DNA of 54,242 nt from Alphaproteobacteria bacterium (GTDB lineage: Bacteria > Pseudomonadota > Alphaproteobacteria > RF32 > CAG-239): the NCBI GenBank assembly GCA_017626035.1, contig JAGAJR010000002.1, positions 1 through 54,242 of the forward strand, given 5' to 3'. Numbering within the stretch: position 1 is the stretch's first letter; every line of letters begins with the position of its first letter. The position numbers and the translations under genes were made by a program. Positions 1 to 8,946 of this stretch are shown here, in pieces. The notes under the pieces were generated by a model. That model saw nothing but the letters and a program-made list of their open reading frames with translations, was not told the origin of the DNA and ran no database searches.

Positions 1-100
1 TATCAGACGAATCATAAGTTAATTTAATATCAGAAGCCTGCACATTGCCTGAAATCAGCAGGCAGGTTGAAATATATAATAAATACCTAGTATTAATCAT
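1..100 (-). CDS. secreted Cys-rich family protein, N-terminal fragment
   Basis: The first 33 codons of a gene that runs off the left edge. The start is ATG at 98-100, with GAGGTG as ribosome binding site just upstream. The translation shows a signal peptide ending near VQA, then SDIKLTYDSSD. This closely matches the start of the protein at 21472-23130, whose signal peptide ends VLA and continues SEIKLTFDD, so the two are probably paralogues. Their upstream DNA is also shared (see 121-182). The rest of the protein is not visible, so the domains behind the signal peptide are unknown. It is probably a cell-surface or periplasmic protein. Confidence 0.75.
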   Translation of the reverse strand, partial: MINTRYLLYISTCLLISGNVQASDIKLTYDSSD

Positions 101-120
101 AGTACACCTCACACAGTTAT

Positions 121-182
121 AGAACCAAAGCCTATACTATCCATACTAAGTCTTTTTTTTTTTTTGCAACAAAAAAGTGCAT
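121..182 (-). promoter_or_regulatory. shared upstream element with 13-base homopolymer, copy 1
   Basis: On the minus strand this reads TTGTTGC, then 13 A, then GACTTAGTATGGATAGTATA, then GGCTTTGGTTCT, ending about 20 bases before the start codon at 100. The same block, including exactly 13 A, precedes the gene at 21472-23130 (copy 2 at 23152-23215). TTGTTG and TAGTAT with 18 bases between them form a plausible sigma-70-type promoter. If so, the homopolymer lies in the spacer and its length would set promoter strength. Confidence 0.6.
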
Positions 183-237
183 AGACCCGCCGATTTAAAG
201 GATTTTTCACTTTTCTGTTACATTCGGGAAGTTTTTT

Positions 238-1188
238 TTATTTTACGGAAAGCAAAATATCAATAATTGAAAATACGGCGGTAATTTGGTTAAATGTTTC
301 GCATGCTCTTTTATAATCGGGAATTTTGTGAAATAAAGAAGATACCTCAAACATATCTTTTGAAGTATCTATGGCAATGATAACTTTATTGTCAAAAAAA
401 CTGAATTGAATTTGTTTTCCTTTGAATACTTCTTTAAGTTTAAGCATCCGTTCCATAAAGGCGGTTGTCAGCACATAACGGGCTTCAATTTGGTCGGTGG
501 AATAAACCTCAAAATGTTTTTCAAAAACAACATCTTCCAGTTTGACGTTTTCCATGTTTGAAACGCAGTAAAATCGGTTGAAAATTCCGTGATCGGTTTT
601 AACGACGGTTTGTCCGTTAAAAGGTTTGTTCATGTCCAATTCAATGATAATGCCGTCAAAGACGGTAACTCTGCGGGAGCCTTTACGGGTTCGGACAACT
701 TTGGTAAGCTCTTCTTCCGCGACCATAATTTCAACATCTTTATAATACCCGATAAAAAAGTCGTCGTCTTCCTTATCGTCATAATGTCCGAACAAACAGG
801 TTTTCTCAATCAAAGCGGAGTTGATTCCTCTCTGATAAAAATAAGAAAAATTTCCAAAATAAGAGAGCAGTCTCCCCATCACTTGATTTTTGACGTGTTC
901 TTTAAAACGGTTAATCGGGGAATGAATAATATAAATGGCGATGGCAATCAGAAAAAACATAACCGTTACATAATTGTCGTTCATTGCCAAATCTTGCCCG
1001 CCGACAACAACAACGGACGTATGAATAACGCCGATAACGATAATGGAAACAAAACACAATATCCAGAAATACAATAAATATTTTTTTCTTTGTCTTTCCA
1101 GTTCCGGAAAATCGTTTTGAAATTTTGTATCAAAAAAATTCTTGAATTCGGTATTGAGTTTTGCGGACTTCCTCTTGTCAGAAATCAT
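238..1188 (-). CDS. DUF3137 membrane protein, partner of LemA
   Basis: A 316-aa protein that I recognise as DUF3137 by overall pattern and by its place directly after lemA. Two hydrophobic segments (about residues 38-62 and 73-90) anchor it in the inner membrane, followed by a long soluble domain of mixed strands and helices. Its ATG overlaps the lemA stop (ATGA, 4 bp), so the two are translationally coupled. LemA/DUF3137 pairs are widespread, but their biochemical role is not established; a role in envelope organisation is only a guess. There is no clear terminator behind the stop at 238. Confidence 0.75.
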   Translation of the reverse strand: MISDKRKSAKLNTEFKNFFDTKFQNDFPELERQRKKYLLYFWILCFVSIIVIGVIHTSVVVVGGQDLAMNDNYVTVMFFLIAIAIYIIHSPINRFKEHVKNQVMGRLLSYFGNFSYFYQRGINSALIEKTCLFGHYDDKEDDDFFIGYYKDVEIMVAEEELTKVVRTRKGSRRVTVFDGIIIELDMNKPFNGQTVVKTDHGIFNRFYCVSNMENVKLEDVVFEKHFEVYSTDQIEARYVLTTAFMERMLKLKEVFKGKQIQFSFFDNKVIIAIDTSKDMFEVSSLFHKIPDYKRACETFNQITAVFSIIDILLSVK

Positions 1189-1751
1189 TTAAAGAATTCC
1201 CGGCTGTCAATGCTTTCCTTGGCAGCGGCTTCTGCCTCAAAAAACGGCATATCGGCTTTAACGTTAACCAGTTTGGCAACCACGTTTCCCGGAAAAATTT
1301 CGGCCCTGTTCTTCAACTCATTGACGCTGGCATTGTAAAAACGTCTGGCAGCGGCAATATGCTCTTCAACTTCATTCAGGCTGTTCATTGCCTGAAGCAT
1401 GGTTTGGTTGGATTTTAAATCAGGATAATTTTCAACGGATAACGTAAAATCTTTCAACTTCTTGTCTAACAAATTTTCTAATTCAATCTGCTGTTTCGGG
1501 TTTCCAGAAAAGGAATTTTCCATGGCTTGGGTTCTCAGTTTGGTAATTTCTTCCATGAGCGTTTTTTCATGTTCCATGAATTTTGCTGCCATGTTCAACA
1601 AGTTCGGAATTAAGTCATACCGCTTTTTGAGTTGGACATCTATCCCGGAAGATGCCTCTTTTACTTTGTTTCTGGCTTTAATGAGCTGAACGTAAATAAA
1701 GTAAAAAATAATTGTCAGACCAAGCAAAACAAGCAAAGATATATGGTGCAT
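1185..1751 (-). CDS. lemA: LemA family protein
   Basis: 188 aa, the normal length for LemA. A single N-terminal membrane segment (about residues 4-24) is followed by the family signature DVQLKKRYDLIPNL at 38-51 and a long helical region. LemA proteins have a short outside N-terminus and a helical-bundle cytoplasmic domain. The start has a good ribosome binding site (GGAGG 9 bases upstream). The gene overlaps the downstream DUF3137 gene by 4 bp. A DUF2207 protein, often next to LemA in other genomes, is encoded separately here at 40421-42502. Confidence 0.92.
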   Translation of the reverse strand: MHHISLLVLLGLTIIFYFIYVQLIKARNKVKEASSGIDVQLKKRYDLIPNLLNMAAKFMEHEKTLMEEITKLRTQAMENSFSGNPKQQIELENLLDKKLKDFTLSVENYPDLKSNQTMLQAMNSLNEVEEHIAAARRFYNASVNELKNRAEIFPGNVVAKLVNVKADMPFFEAEAAAKESIDSREFFK

Positions 1752-1875
1752 TTCCCAACCTCCGTAAAATTAATTCTAAGAATGACTCTACGCTGTTTTT
1801 CTTAAATTTTATTAAAGGAATTAGCAATATTTTCACTTTTTTCCGCCTATACTCCCTAAAAACGGCGGAGGAAAA

Positions 1876-3105
1876 ATGCTGAACATTATTTGGGTTTCTT
1901 TTTTCATAACGGCTTTTGCGGCGGCGTTATACAGAAGTCTGTTCTTGGGAGACGCTTCCGTGTGGACGGAGTTGGTGTCGTCGGTTTTTGTGTCGGCCAA
2001 AAGTGCATTTACCATTTCGCTGAATTTAACCGGAATTTTATGTTTGTGGCTGGGCTTGCTCAAGATAGCCGAAACATCGGGTTTGACCAATCTGCTCGCC
2101 AAGGCACTTTATCCCCTGTTTCATCGAATTATGCCGGAAGTTCCGAAAAACCATCCGTCTGTCGGTTCCATGGTTATGAATATTGCCGCTAATGTGTTGG
2201 GACTGGATAATGCGGCAACCCCGATGGGCTTGAAAGCGATGGAACAATTGCAGGAATTAAATCCGAAAAAAGATACGGCTTCAAATGCTCAAATTCTGTT
2301 TATGGTTATCAATTCTTCGGCGGTAACTTTAATTCCGATAACAATTTTAATGTATCGGGCGGAGCTTGGTTCCGTTAATCCGGCGGCAGTATTTATCCCG
2401 ATACTTCTCGCGACTTCTTTGTCCACTCTGGCCGGATTTGCAATAGTTGCCGTGATACAGAAATTAGACGTTTTTAACCGGGTTGTTTTGGCATATTTAG
2501 CCGGATTCGCAAGTTTTATTGCCCTGACGGCCTGGTATTTTAACAGCCTTCCGCCGGCCGAGCGGTTGGCAAATTCCGCCAACTGGGGAAACTGTATTCT
2601 GTTCTCTTTGATAATTGTTTTTCTTTTCGCCGGAATGATACGGAAAATCAATGTTTACGATACATTTATTCAGGGTGCGAAAGAAGGTTTTGAAATTGCG
2701 GTTCGCATTATTCCGTATTTGGTGGCAATGTTGGTTGCTATTGCCGTTTTGCGGAGTTCCGGAATTATGGAATTGCTGGTGGGCGGTTTTGCCGCATTGT
2801 TTGAATGGATGGGGCTGGATACCGGATTCGTTCCGGCTTTGCCGACAGCCCTGCTTAAGCCGTTATCCGGAAGCGGAGCCCGGGCGATGATGATTGAAAC
2901 CATGCAGACTTACGGAGCAGACAGCTTTCCGGCCTTTATTTCCTGTATCGTCCAAGGTTCGACGGAGACGACTTTTTATGTTCTGGCGGTTTATTTCGGA
3001 GCGATAAAAATCAGCAAAACGCGTTCGGCTTTGCCTTGTGCTTTGTTTGCCGATGTTGTGGGCATTGTTTCTGCGGTTTGTTTTGGTTATTTGTTTTTTG
3101 ACTAA
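1876..3105 (+). CDS. fused SpmA-SpmB nucleoside-recognition (Gate) membrane protein
   Basis: A 409-aa polytopic membrane protein. The first half (about 1-200) matches SpmA, with the motif NIAANVLGLDNAATP near residues 103-117. The second half (about 250-409) matches SpmB, with PTALLKPLSGSGARAMM and a closing membrane segment. In Bacillus the two are separate spore-maturation genes; fused versions occur in non-sporulating Gram-negatives, where their transport role is unknown. GGAGG lies just before the ATG. The stop overlaps the stop of the convergent CorA-like gene, so no terminator separates the two. Confidence 0.88.
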   Translation: MLNIIWVSFFITAFAAALYRSLFLGDASVWTELVSSVFVSAKSAFTISLNLTGILCLWLGLLKIAETSGLTNLLAKALYPLFHRIMPEVPKNHPSVGSMVMNIAANVLGLDNAATPMGLKAMEQLQELNPKKDTASNAQILFMVINSSAVTLIPITILMYRAELGSVNPAAVFIPILLATSLSTLAGFAIVAVIQKLDVFNRVVLAYLAGFASFIALTAWYFNSLPPAERLANSANWGNCILFSLIIVFLFAGMIRKINVYDTFIQGAKEGFEIAVRIIPYLVAMLVAIAVLRSSGIMELLVGGFAALFEWMGLDTGFVPALPTALLKPLSGSGARAMMIETMQTYGADSFPAFISCIVQGSTETTFYVLAVYFGAIKISKTRSALPCALFADVVGIVSAVCFGYLFFD

Positions 3106-4100
3106 AGCCAGTGCAGCTTTCTCATAATTGCCAGCAACACGGTTACCAGAAGAAACAGAAAACCGCAAACGGCGGCAAAAGCCCAATGCTGTTCGGCATA
3201 CGGAATACCGGCGACATTAATTCCCAATAAGCCGGTAATCAGCCCCAACGGCATAAAGATAACCGTAACAATGGAAATCATATACATAATCCGGTTCATA
3301 TTGATACTCATTTTGCTTTGCAATTCTTCATAAAAAACGGACAGGTGGTCTTTGGCATAATCCAAATCTTCAATGATTTTAACCAGTGTGTTGTATGTTT
3401 CTCTCAGTCGGGCTTTGTTTTTGTTTCCTTTGAAAACGGAAGAGGTTTCATGTTGCAGGTTGAGAAAAATGTCTTTTTGCGGATTGCTGTAACGGCGGAT
3501 GGATATAATTTCCCGCCGCAGTTCGCTGAGAGATTCACGCAAATCAAAATCGCTGAGCGTGTCTAAATTAATAACCCTTTCTTCCAAATCGTCTGTGTTG
3601 TCCCGGATTTCCATAACGACATTTTCAATGTTGGAAACGATTCCGTCGGCAATATCAATAAAACATTCAGCCGCGGTTTTCGGTCCGGTCTTCTTGAGCA
3701 GCTTTTCAAAAACAAGGCGGATGCTTTTGCTTTTTCGGTGGGAAAGAGAAATAATTTTTTTGTCGTCAATCCAAAAGCGTAAAGAAACCATATCGTCAAT
3801 ATCGCTGTTTTTGTTTAAATTGACATCCCTTAAGATAATCACAATACCTTTTTCGGTTGCAAAATAGCGGGGACGTGTCTCTTCATCGCACAAGGCATCG
3901 GCCACCGTGCTTTCAATCTCGTAATCCTCGGTCAGCAAACGATACGCCTCCGGATCTTTATAATCCAAATTCTGCCAAAAATTATTAGGCGTATTAGGGA
4001 ACTTTTCCTTATCGGTTTGTTCTTGTTCCGGCAGATATCCGCCGCCTTTGCCGTCCAGAATTATCGTAAAATCGGAAAGCTCTTTGGTTGTGTCGTTCAT
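3102..4100 (-). CDS. CorA/ZntB-like divalent metal transporter
   Basis: 332 aa with the CorA layout: an acidic soluble N-terminal domain, a long stalk helix (about 150-265) and two membrane segments at the C-terminus. The pore signature, normally GMN followed by a short loop, reads GLLGINVAGIP, so Met of GMN is Ile. The NVAGIP continuation resembles ZntB more than classical CorA. The substrate (Mg2+, Zn2+ or Ni2+/Co2+) cannot be settled from sequence. It lies 35 bp downstream of the lipoprotein gene at 4136-5380 and is probably co-transcribed with it. Its TAG stop overlaps the stop of the convergent gene. Confidence 0.88.
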   Translation of the reverse strand: MNDTTKELSDFTIILDGKGGGYLPEQEQTDKEKFPNTPNNFWQNLDYKDPEAYRLLTEDYEIESTVADALCDEETRPRYFATEKGIVIILRDVNLNKNSDIDDMVSLRFWIDDKKIISLSHRKSKSIRLVFEKLLKKTGPKTAAECFIDIADGIVSNIENVVMEIRDNTDDLEERVINLDTLSDFDLRESLSELRREIISIRRYSNPQKDIFLNLQHETSSVFKGNKNKARLRETYNTLVKIIEDLDYAKDHLSVFYEELQSKMSINMNRIMYMISIVTVIFMPLGLITGLLGINVAGIPYAEQHWAFAAVCGFLFLLVTVLLAIMRKLHWL

Positions 4101-4135
4101 TAGTTCTTCTCCTGTCCGGGAAAAGATATAAGCAC

Positions 4136-5380
4136 TTAATCGTCTAATTCAATAAAACGGCATTTTTTGTTTAGAACTTTGTCTTCTTTAAGATGGCGAG
4201 TTCCCTGAGAAATCATTTCGATTACCCGTTCGTCATTGTCATATTCGGTATGTGAAGCGACCGGGTTGACAACGGATAAGCCGAATGCGGAAATTTCCTC
4301 GGCAATGTTAATGTTAACATTGGTAAGGGACGGACACATCCGGGAGTCGATATAAGAGTCTACAAAACTCTGCGGAATATCATAACTCAATAAATCGTTC
4401 GGATCTGAGAAGGCGACAATATCCACCTGCTTGAATACTCGGTTATGATAGTTTTTTCCTTTCTTTTTGCAATAGGATGAGATTTGGTTGGTTACCGCAG
4501 GGCTTTTGCGTCCGATTTGCAAAATAGGCAGCTGATTGGCAAGCATGAAAACGGTAATGTTTTTATTTTTAAGTTCATTGATAATCAGTTCGGCATCTCG
4601 GTTTTGATGAACGTCGGCTTGGGCGATTTCATTGACAATGTCGGTCATGCTGTCCATTAAAATCCGGCTGCCCAGACTGTGCGTGATGTAAATGATGTTC
4701 TCGTTGCTCAAATCTTTCAGCTGGTTGTAAGAAGAAACGCGGCAGACTTGTTTTTGATTATCTTTTAACTGATTCCAATTATGTCCCAGCATCCAACAGC
4801 TGGCCTGTTTGGAAGCATTGAGGATAAGATTGTCTTTGTCAATCAGATAAATCATCGGGTCGGGAACCGTATCGTTCAGGAACTTTTTCATGCTATGGTT
4901 AAAAGGAGCCCGTTTATAGGCATATTTTCCCGAGGTGTCATAATCCAAAATCTTTTTTTGCTTGGAGGTAATGTTTGACCAGGTAAGTTCATAAAAAATC
5001 AAATCCTTGGTGCGTTCTTCATTCTGCATCCGGATAACCTGCAGATTGCCGATTTCTGTTTTTCCGTCGTCAGGATTAAGCAGGGTAATATCTTTTGCCC
5101 GCTTGGAAAATACCGTTAAATCCAGAGATTTGGCAAGATTCTCCCGGATTCTGGTGGCATAGCCCGGCGTATGCGAACCAACCCCGTGAATCATCATGAC
5201 TTTAACGATTTTATTTTGTTGAAAATAATCGTTAATTCCGTTGATTTTTTCCCCGATAATGTCACATTGCCGATGGTCTTCGGTATTATCTTTGTTTAAA
5301 ATGGCTTCCGCAACGCCTCTCCCGAAAGAAGTGCAGCCGGATATAAATAACAAAGCCAAAAACAGGAGAATTTTTTTCAT
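4136..5380 (-). CDS. lipoprotein with alpha/beta-hydrolase fold
   Basis: 414 aa. The N-terminus is a lipoprotein signal (LFISGC, Cys16), so the protein should be anchored in the envelope. MIHGVGSHTPGY at 63-74 looks like the oxyanion-hole strand, and THSLGS at 233-238 is a nucleophile elbow with Ser235, as in lipases and esterases. A His in SHTEYDNDERV near the C-terminus may complete a triad. The substrate is unknown; carboxylesterase, lipase or thioesterase are all possible. It is followed within 35 bp by the CorA-like gene and is divergent from dtd. Confidence 0.7.
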   Translation of the reverse strand: MKKILLFLALLFISGCTSFGRGVAEAILNKDNTEDHRQCDIIGEKINGINDYFQQNKIVKVMMIHGVGSHTPGYATRIRENLAKSLDLTVFSKRAKDITLLNPDDGKTEIGNLQVIRMQNEERTKDLIFYELTWSNITSKQKKILDYDTSGKYAYKRAPFNHSMKKFLNDTVPDPMIYLIDKDNLILNASKQASCWMLGHNWNQLKDNQKQVCRVSSYNQLKDLSNENIIYITHSLGSRILMDSMTDIVNEIAQADVHQNRDAELIINELKNKNITVFMLANQLPILQIGRKSPAVTNQISSYCKKKGKNYHNRVFKQVDIVAFSDPNDLLSYDIPQSFVDSYIDSRMCPSLTNVNINIAEEISAFGLSVVNPVASHTEYDNDERVIEMISQGTRHLKEDKVLNKKCRFIELDD

Positions 5381-5476
5381 AGATTAAATCCTTCTTATTT
5401 TAGATTTTTCGGATTTTAATCTATCTTAAACATAATTTCAATATAATAAGGAAAACGTGATAAATAGGAATGTAAA

Positions 5477-5914
5477 ATGAAAGTGTTGGTTCAAAGGGTA
5501 AAACAAGCATCTGTTGCGGTGGCCGAAGAAACGGTTTCCGCCATCGCCAAAGGTTTTCTGGTCTTTGTCGGCGTGGAAAAGGAGGACGGCGAAAAAGAGG
5601 CTGAATTTTTGGCGAAGAAAATCAGCAATTTAAGAATATTTGAAGATGCGGACGGAAAAATGAATCTCAGCATAAAAGATATAAAAGGCGAATGTTTGAT
5701 TGTCTCTCAATTTACTTTGGCCGGAGATACCAGTCGGGGAAACCGTCCGGGGTTTGAAACCGCCGCCCGTCCGGAAAAGGCAAAACCTCTGTATGAATTT
5801 TTCAGTGAATGCGTCCGGAGCGAAGGCATTCCTGTTCAAAACGGGATTTTTCAGGCCGATATGCAGGTTTCTTTAATAAATGACGGACCGGTAACTTTCT
5901 TGCTGGAAAAATAA
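5477..5914 (+). CDS. dtd: D-aminoacyl-tRNA deacylase
   Basis: 145 aa, full length for the family. It hydrolyses D-aminoacyl-tRNA (and Gly-tRNA-Ala), protecting translation from D-amino acids. The two signature motifs are present: SQFT at 77-80 and the Gly-Pro motif GPVT at 137-140. The N-terminus [13 protein letters not shown] is typical. It is monocistronic or leads into the unknown gene at 5973. Confidence 0.96.
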   Translation: MKVLVQRVKQASVAVAEETVSAIAKGFLVFVGVEKEDGEKEAEFLAKKISNLRIFEDADGKMNLSIKDIKGECLIVSQFTLAGDTSRGNRPGFETAARPEKAKPLYEFFSECVRSEGIPVQNGIFQADMQVSLINDGPVTFLLEK

Positions 5915-5972
5915 GCTTTTAATAAACGTTTTTTTGATTACAATAAAATCAGGTACACTAAAAGAGGGAAAC

Positions 5973-6755
5973 ATGATGGAAAATAATACTGATTTGCAAT
6001 GGCAGAATGAAGAATATATGCGGTGTTTGCGTTTGTTGCAGCAGTATGATTACAGCCGCACGGCAGAGATAATGGAAGTTGAAAAACAAATTTATGCCGT
6101 CTTGAAACAAAATCCTGAAAATGTAAACGGATTAATCGTTTTAATGCAGGAACAGATAATGCTCGCCAATCATCAGCGGGCTAAAGCTTTGGCTTACAAA
6201 ATCTGGGAAATCGGCGGGCATTTGACCGTGGAAACCGAAAATCTGTATATTCAAAATTTAATAAATATCGGTTTAATTGAAATGGCCGGCGTCTTACTGA
6301 AGACAAGGTTTGACAATATCGGAGAAAATATCTTTTCTTTTTATCCTGTAATGTTGAAATACGCTATTGCTTCCGGCGACGCTTTTCTTATTGAGAAGAT
6401 AAATGCAGCGGATTTAGCGGCTCCGTCAAGACAAATGCTGGTGGATTTTCTGAATGTAAACCGACAGTTGAATTATACGGAGCATTTTTCAAATTTGCAA
6501 AAACAGCTGTATGAACGAAATAAAGACATTATGCTTTCTTACGAAATAAACCTTTATAATGACAGAGGTTTTACCGATATGGAAATCGTTTTATATGTCA
6601 GCAATGATGTTTTGGACGTCAATAAGCATTATGAAAAAATGGAAATGCAGGTTATCAGCTATTGTGCCGTGAAGAAAATCAAACGGATTAATAACCTGTG
6701 CTTTCTGGTGCGGCCGATTTCGTCTCATCCGGCATTGTTGAACCGGCAGGGGTAA
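5973..6755 (+). CDS. unknown helical-repeat protein
   Basis: 260 aa from the ATG at 5973, chosen because AGAGGG lies 5-10 bases upstream; an in-frame TTG at 5934 has no ribosome binding site. The protein is soluble, has no signal peptide and is largely helical, with TPR-like spacing in the first half (LLQQYDYSRTAEIMEVEKQI). No family is recognised. The last 68 bp overlap the 3' end of the convergent gene 6688-7815, and the C-terminal residues encoded there (about 238-260) look unstructured. The original stop may have been lost, extending the frame into its neighbour. Confidence 0.65.
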   Translation: MMENNTDLQWQNEEYMRCLRLLQQYDYSRTAEIMEVEKQIYAVLKQNPENVNGLIVLMQEQIMLANHQRAKALAYKIWEIGGHLTVETENLYIQNLINIGLIEMAGVLLKTRFDNIGENIFSFYPVMLKYAIASGDAFLIEKINAADLAAPSRQMLVDFLNVNRQLNYTEHFSNLQKQLYERNKDIMLSYEINLYNDRGFTDMEIVLYVSNDVLDVNKHYEKMEMQVISYCAVKKIKRINNLCFLVRPISSHPALLNRQG

Positions 6756-7815
6756 TAATTTTCGGAATGGCCGGGCCGCGGTTTTTCTTCCGCTCGGTTT
6801 GTTCTATGCGGTTGATTGTTTGCTCTCCGGCTTTTTCAAACAGTTTATTCATTAATTTGGCGGCGACTTCCTGTTCGTCTTCTTCGCTGGAAAACAACAC
6901 AAAACGGTTTTGATGCTCGGTTGAAGTCGTTTTATCCTCAACATTTTCCAACTCTACGGCAATAACCATTTGCAGACGGTTGGTGTTGCTGTTAATGGGA
7001 TCAACTTTTGCCCGCAGAACTTTTGTCCGGACGATGTAATCTGCCAAATCAGCTTTGTCGGTAACGTAAAAATAGTCGTTTTGAGAAAATTGTTTTTTTA
7101 AGACTTCAGCCCTTTTCTCCGATTTTGTGTTATTGAAAAATTCTGTCGGCGTTATGTAAACAAAGCCTTTTTTATCTGATTTGTCTGCCGTTTGGAGAAC
7201 ATTGTTCTCACTTTCGGCAGAAACATTTTGGAACTCCGTTGAATCCGGTTTTTTTCTGTTGTCGACAATAATTTTAACCCGCTCTTCGCCCTTTTTGTTA
7301 AGCCCCGGGTTAGGATTTTTTTCAATGATTTTAACAACGGTAGGTTCAATCATCATGGCTGGATCGGAACTTTTTACGGAAGTGTCTTTTGTCCGTTCAA
7401 TATCTTCTTGAGCCTCTACAGCATTTTGAATGGCATAAAACAGATTTTCCTGACGAATGTATCCGGTAATTTCAACACAAATTTCTTCTTCGTCCTGTTT
7501 GGTGGTTTTAACGGATAAGTCATCCAGCGAATTGTCCACCAGATTGTAAACCAAAACATTAAAGTCGTGTTCGTTAAATTCCTTTCGGACATTGGAAAGC
7601 TGAGCCAAATTCCGGACAGCATTAAAACTGGCCTTGTCCGATGCCCGAACTCTCACGGAAGAACGGGCTTCTCCGTCTTTCAGCTTTTCACAGCCGGTTC
7701 CGAAAACGGCAACATTGCTGCCGTCATCTTCATCGGCAACGGCAATTTCTTCCGCATAAGCGGAAAAAAATCCCGAAAGGCATAAGGACAAAAGCGTATA
7801 AAGAACCAGTCTCAT
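6688..7815 (-). CDS. exported envelope protein of unknown function
   Basis: 375 aa with a cleavable signal peptide (MRLVLYTLLSLCLSGFFSAYA). The middle is charged and low-complexity. The segment around 250-345 (YFYVTDKADLADYIVRTKV, then a strand-rich run) resembles in pattern the domain seen in LpoB/FlgO/CsgG-type envelope proteins. It starts directly after the stop of the lipoprotein gene at 7816 with no gap, so the two form an operon. The lipoprotein shows a similar ADYYIETVV segment, suggesting related folds. Function is unknown; a cell-wall or outer-membrane role is inference. Confidence 0.7.
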   Translation of the reverse strand: MRLVLYTLLSLCLSGFFSAYAEEIAVADEDDGSNVAVFGTGCEKLKDGEARSSVRVRASDKASFNAVRNLAQLSNVRKEFNEHDFNVLVYNLVDNSLDDLSVKTTKQDEEEICVEITGYIRQENLFYAIQNAVEAQEDIERTKDTSVKSSDPAMMIEPTVVKIIEKNPNPGLNKKGEERVKIIVDNRKKPDSTEFQNVSAESENNVLQTADKSDKKGFVYITPTEFFNNTKSEKRAEVLKKQFSQNDYFYVTDKADLADYIVRTKVLRAKVDPINSNTNRLQMVIAVELENVEDKTTSTEHQNRFVLFSSEEDEQEVAAKLMNKLFEKAGEQTINRIEQTERKKNRGPAIPKIITPAGSTMPDETKSAAPESTGY

Positions 7816-8328
7816 TTACCACCAGCTTTGATCACCGTTTTGAACTTGTTGGAGAACTTCCGTCCACTCGTTGATTTTATTGTTGTCTTTGTCATAAAGG
7901 GTTATGGTGTATTTGATGGCCGGAACCTGAGTGTTTTCAAGCGGGATTTTATCCACAACGGTTTCAATGTAATAATCGGCGTCATTCAGGTTGTTGACAA
8001 CATTGAAAGTCCGTGAACCGGCGATAATGTCCTTAGACATTTTTCTGGCATAATAAAAACCGTTAGGCAGGTCTTCACTGGCTTTCTTCACTTCCATAAC
8101 ATATAAAGCAGGCGTTGTTGCCCGTTCATAAATATTGGTTGTCTGGTCGAGCATTTTGTTTGTGGTGCGAACCGCAACAATAGAATAAACTTCCGGAGTA
8201 ATTGTTTCGTCATAAAGGTTTTCTTCCCCGTATGGCGTTTCAATAATATATTTCGGCTTTTCCTGTTTGGAGCTGAGAGAGCAGGACGCCGCAAAAACAA
8301 CAGCAAGCAAAACGGACAATTTTTTCAT
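7816..8328 (-). CDS. small lipoprotein, LpoB/FlgO-like
   Basis: 170 aa. A lipobox (FAASC, Cys16) predicts a lipid-anchored outer-membrane or periplasmic protein. The mature part contains KDIIAGSRTFNVVNNLNDADYY-type residues followed by alternating strands, a pattern like LpoB (activator of penicillin-binding protein 1B) or FlgO. The match is by eye and weak, so the gene is left unnamed. It is first in an operon with the exported protein at 6688-7815 (stop and start abut). Confidence 0.65.
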   Translation of the reverse strand: MKKLSVLLAVVFAASCSLSSKQEKPKYIIETPYGEENLYDETITPEVYSIVAVRTTNKMLDQTTNIYERATTPALYVMEVKKASEDLPNGFYYARKMSKDIIAGSRTFNVVNNLNDADYYIETVVDKIPLENTQVPAIKYTITLYDKDNNKINEWTEVLQQVQNGDQSWW

Positions 8329-8478
8329 ATTGAATAATCCTGATAAGTTTTATTTCCACTAAGTTTACTATAAAGATTTTTTAAGATTTTCACATCGTTT
8401 TTTTGACTTATTCACTATTAGCCTTTGCTTTTTTGCAAACAATAAGCTAAATTAGGCGGAAACAATTGAGGAATAAAT

Positions 8479-8916
8479 ATGGTTATAACCTTTGGAACAA
8501 TTCTTGTCGGGCTTTTGCTTCTGGTTCGTCCGCTGCAGCGAAATCCTTTTTACATCTTGCATACCGCCGTTGTCATTTTGTCGGCATATTATATTGAGAC
8601 ACATTATTTTCGTGCGTCGGTATTCGGCGGAAAAACAGTGCTGCTGTTTTTGGTTTTTCAGATGATAAGCATTAATTTGGTGGTTATGTTGGCTTATTGG
8701 CTGGATAAAAGGGCTGCGGTCCGCGGGGCATGGCGTGTTCCGGAAAGAAACCTGCATGCCTTGGAATTGTTGGGCGGTTGGCTGGGAGCTCGAATTGCCC
8801 AAAAAGTATTTCATCATAAAAATAAGAAGAAAAGCTATCAGGCCGTGTTTTGGTTTTTGGGAGTTGCTCAAATTGCCGCAGTCTTTTTAATTTTGCGTTT
8901 TTTACAGCTGATATAG
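8479..8916 (+). CDS. DUF1294 membrane protein
   Basis: 145 aa with four predicted membrane segments. The block DKRAAVRGAWRVPE, followed by LGGWLGARIAQKVFHHKNKK, is the DUF1294 signature, here in the C-terminal half. The family's function is unknown. The N-terminal half adds two extra hydrophobic segments. It is 30 bp upstream of the ABC exporter gene and probably co-transcribed. Confidence 0.8.
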   Translation: MVITFGTILVGLLLLVRPLQRNPFYILHTAVVILSAYYIETHYFRASVFGGKTVLLFLVFQMISINLVVMLAYWLDKRAAVRGAWRVPERNLHALELLGGWLGARIAQKVFHHKNKKKSYQAVFWFLGVAQIAAVFLILRFLQLI

Positions 8917-8946
8917 AATAAACTTGCAAAATTTTAACGAGCAGAT

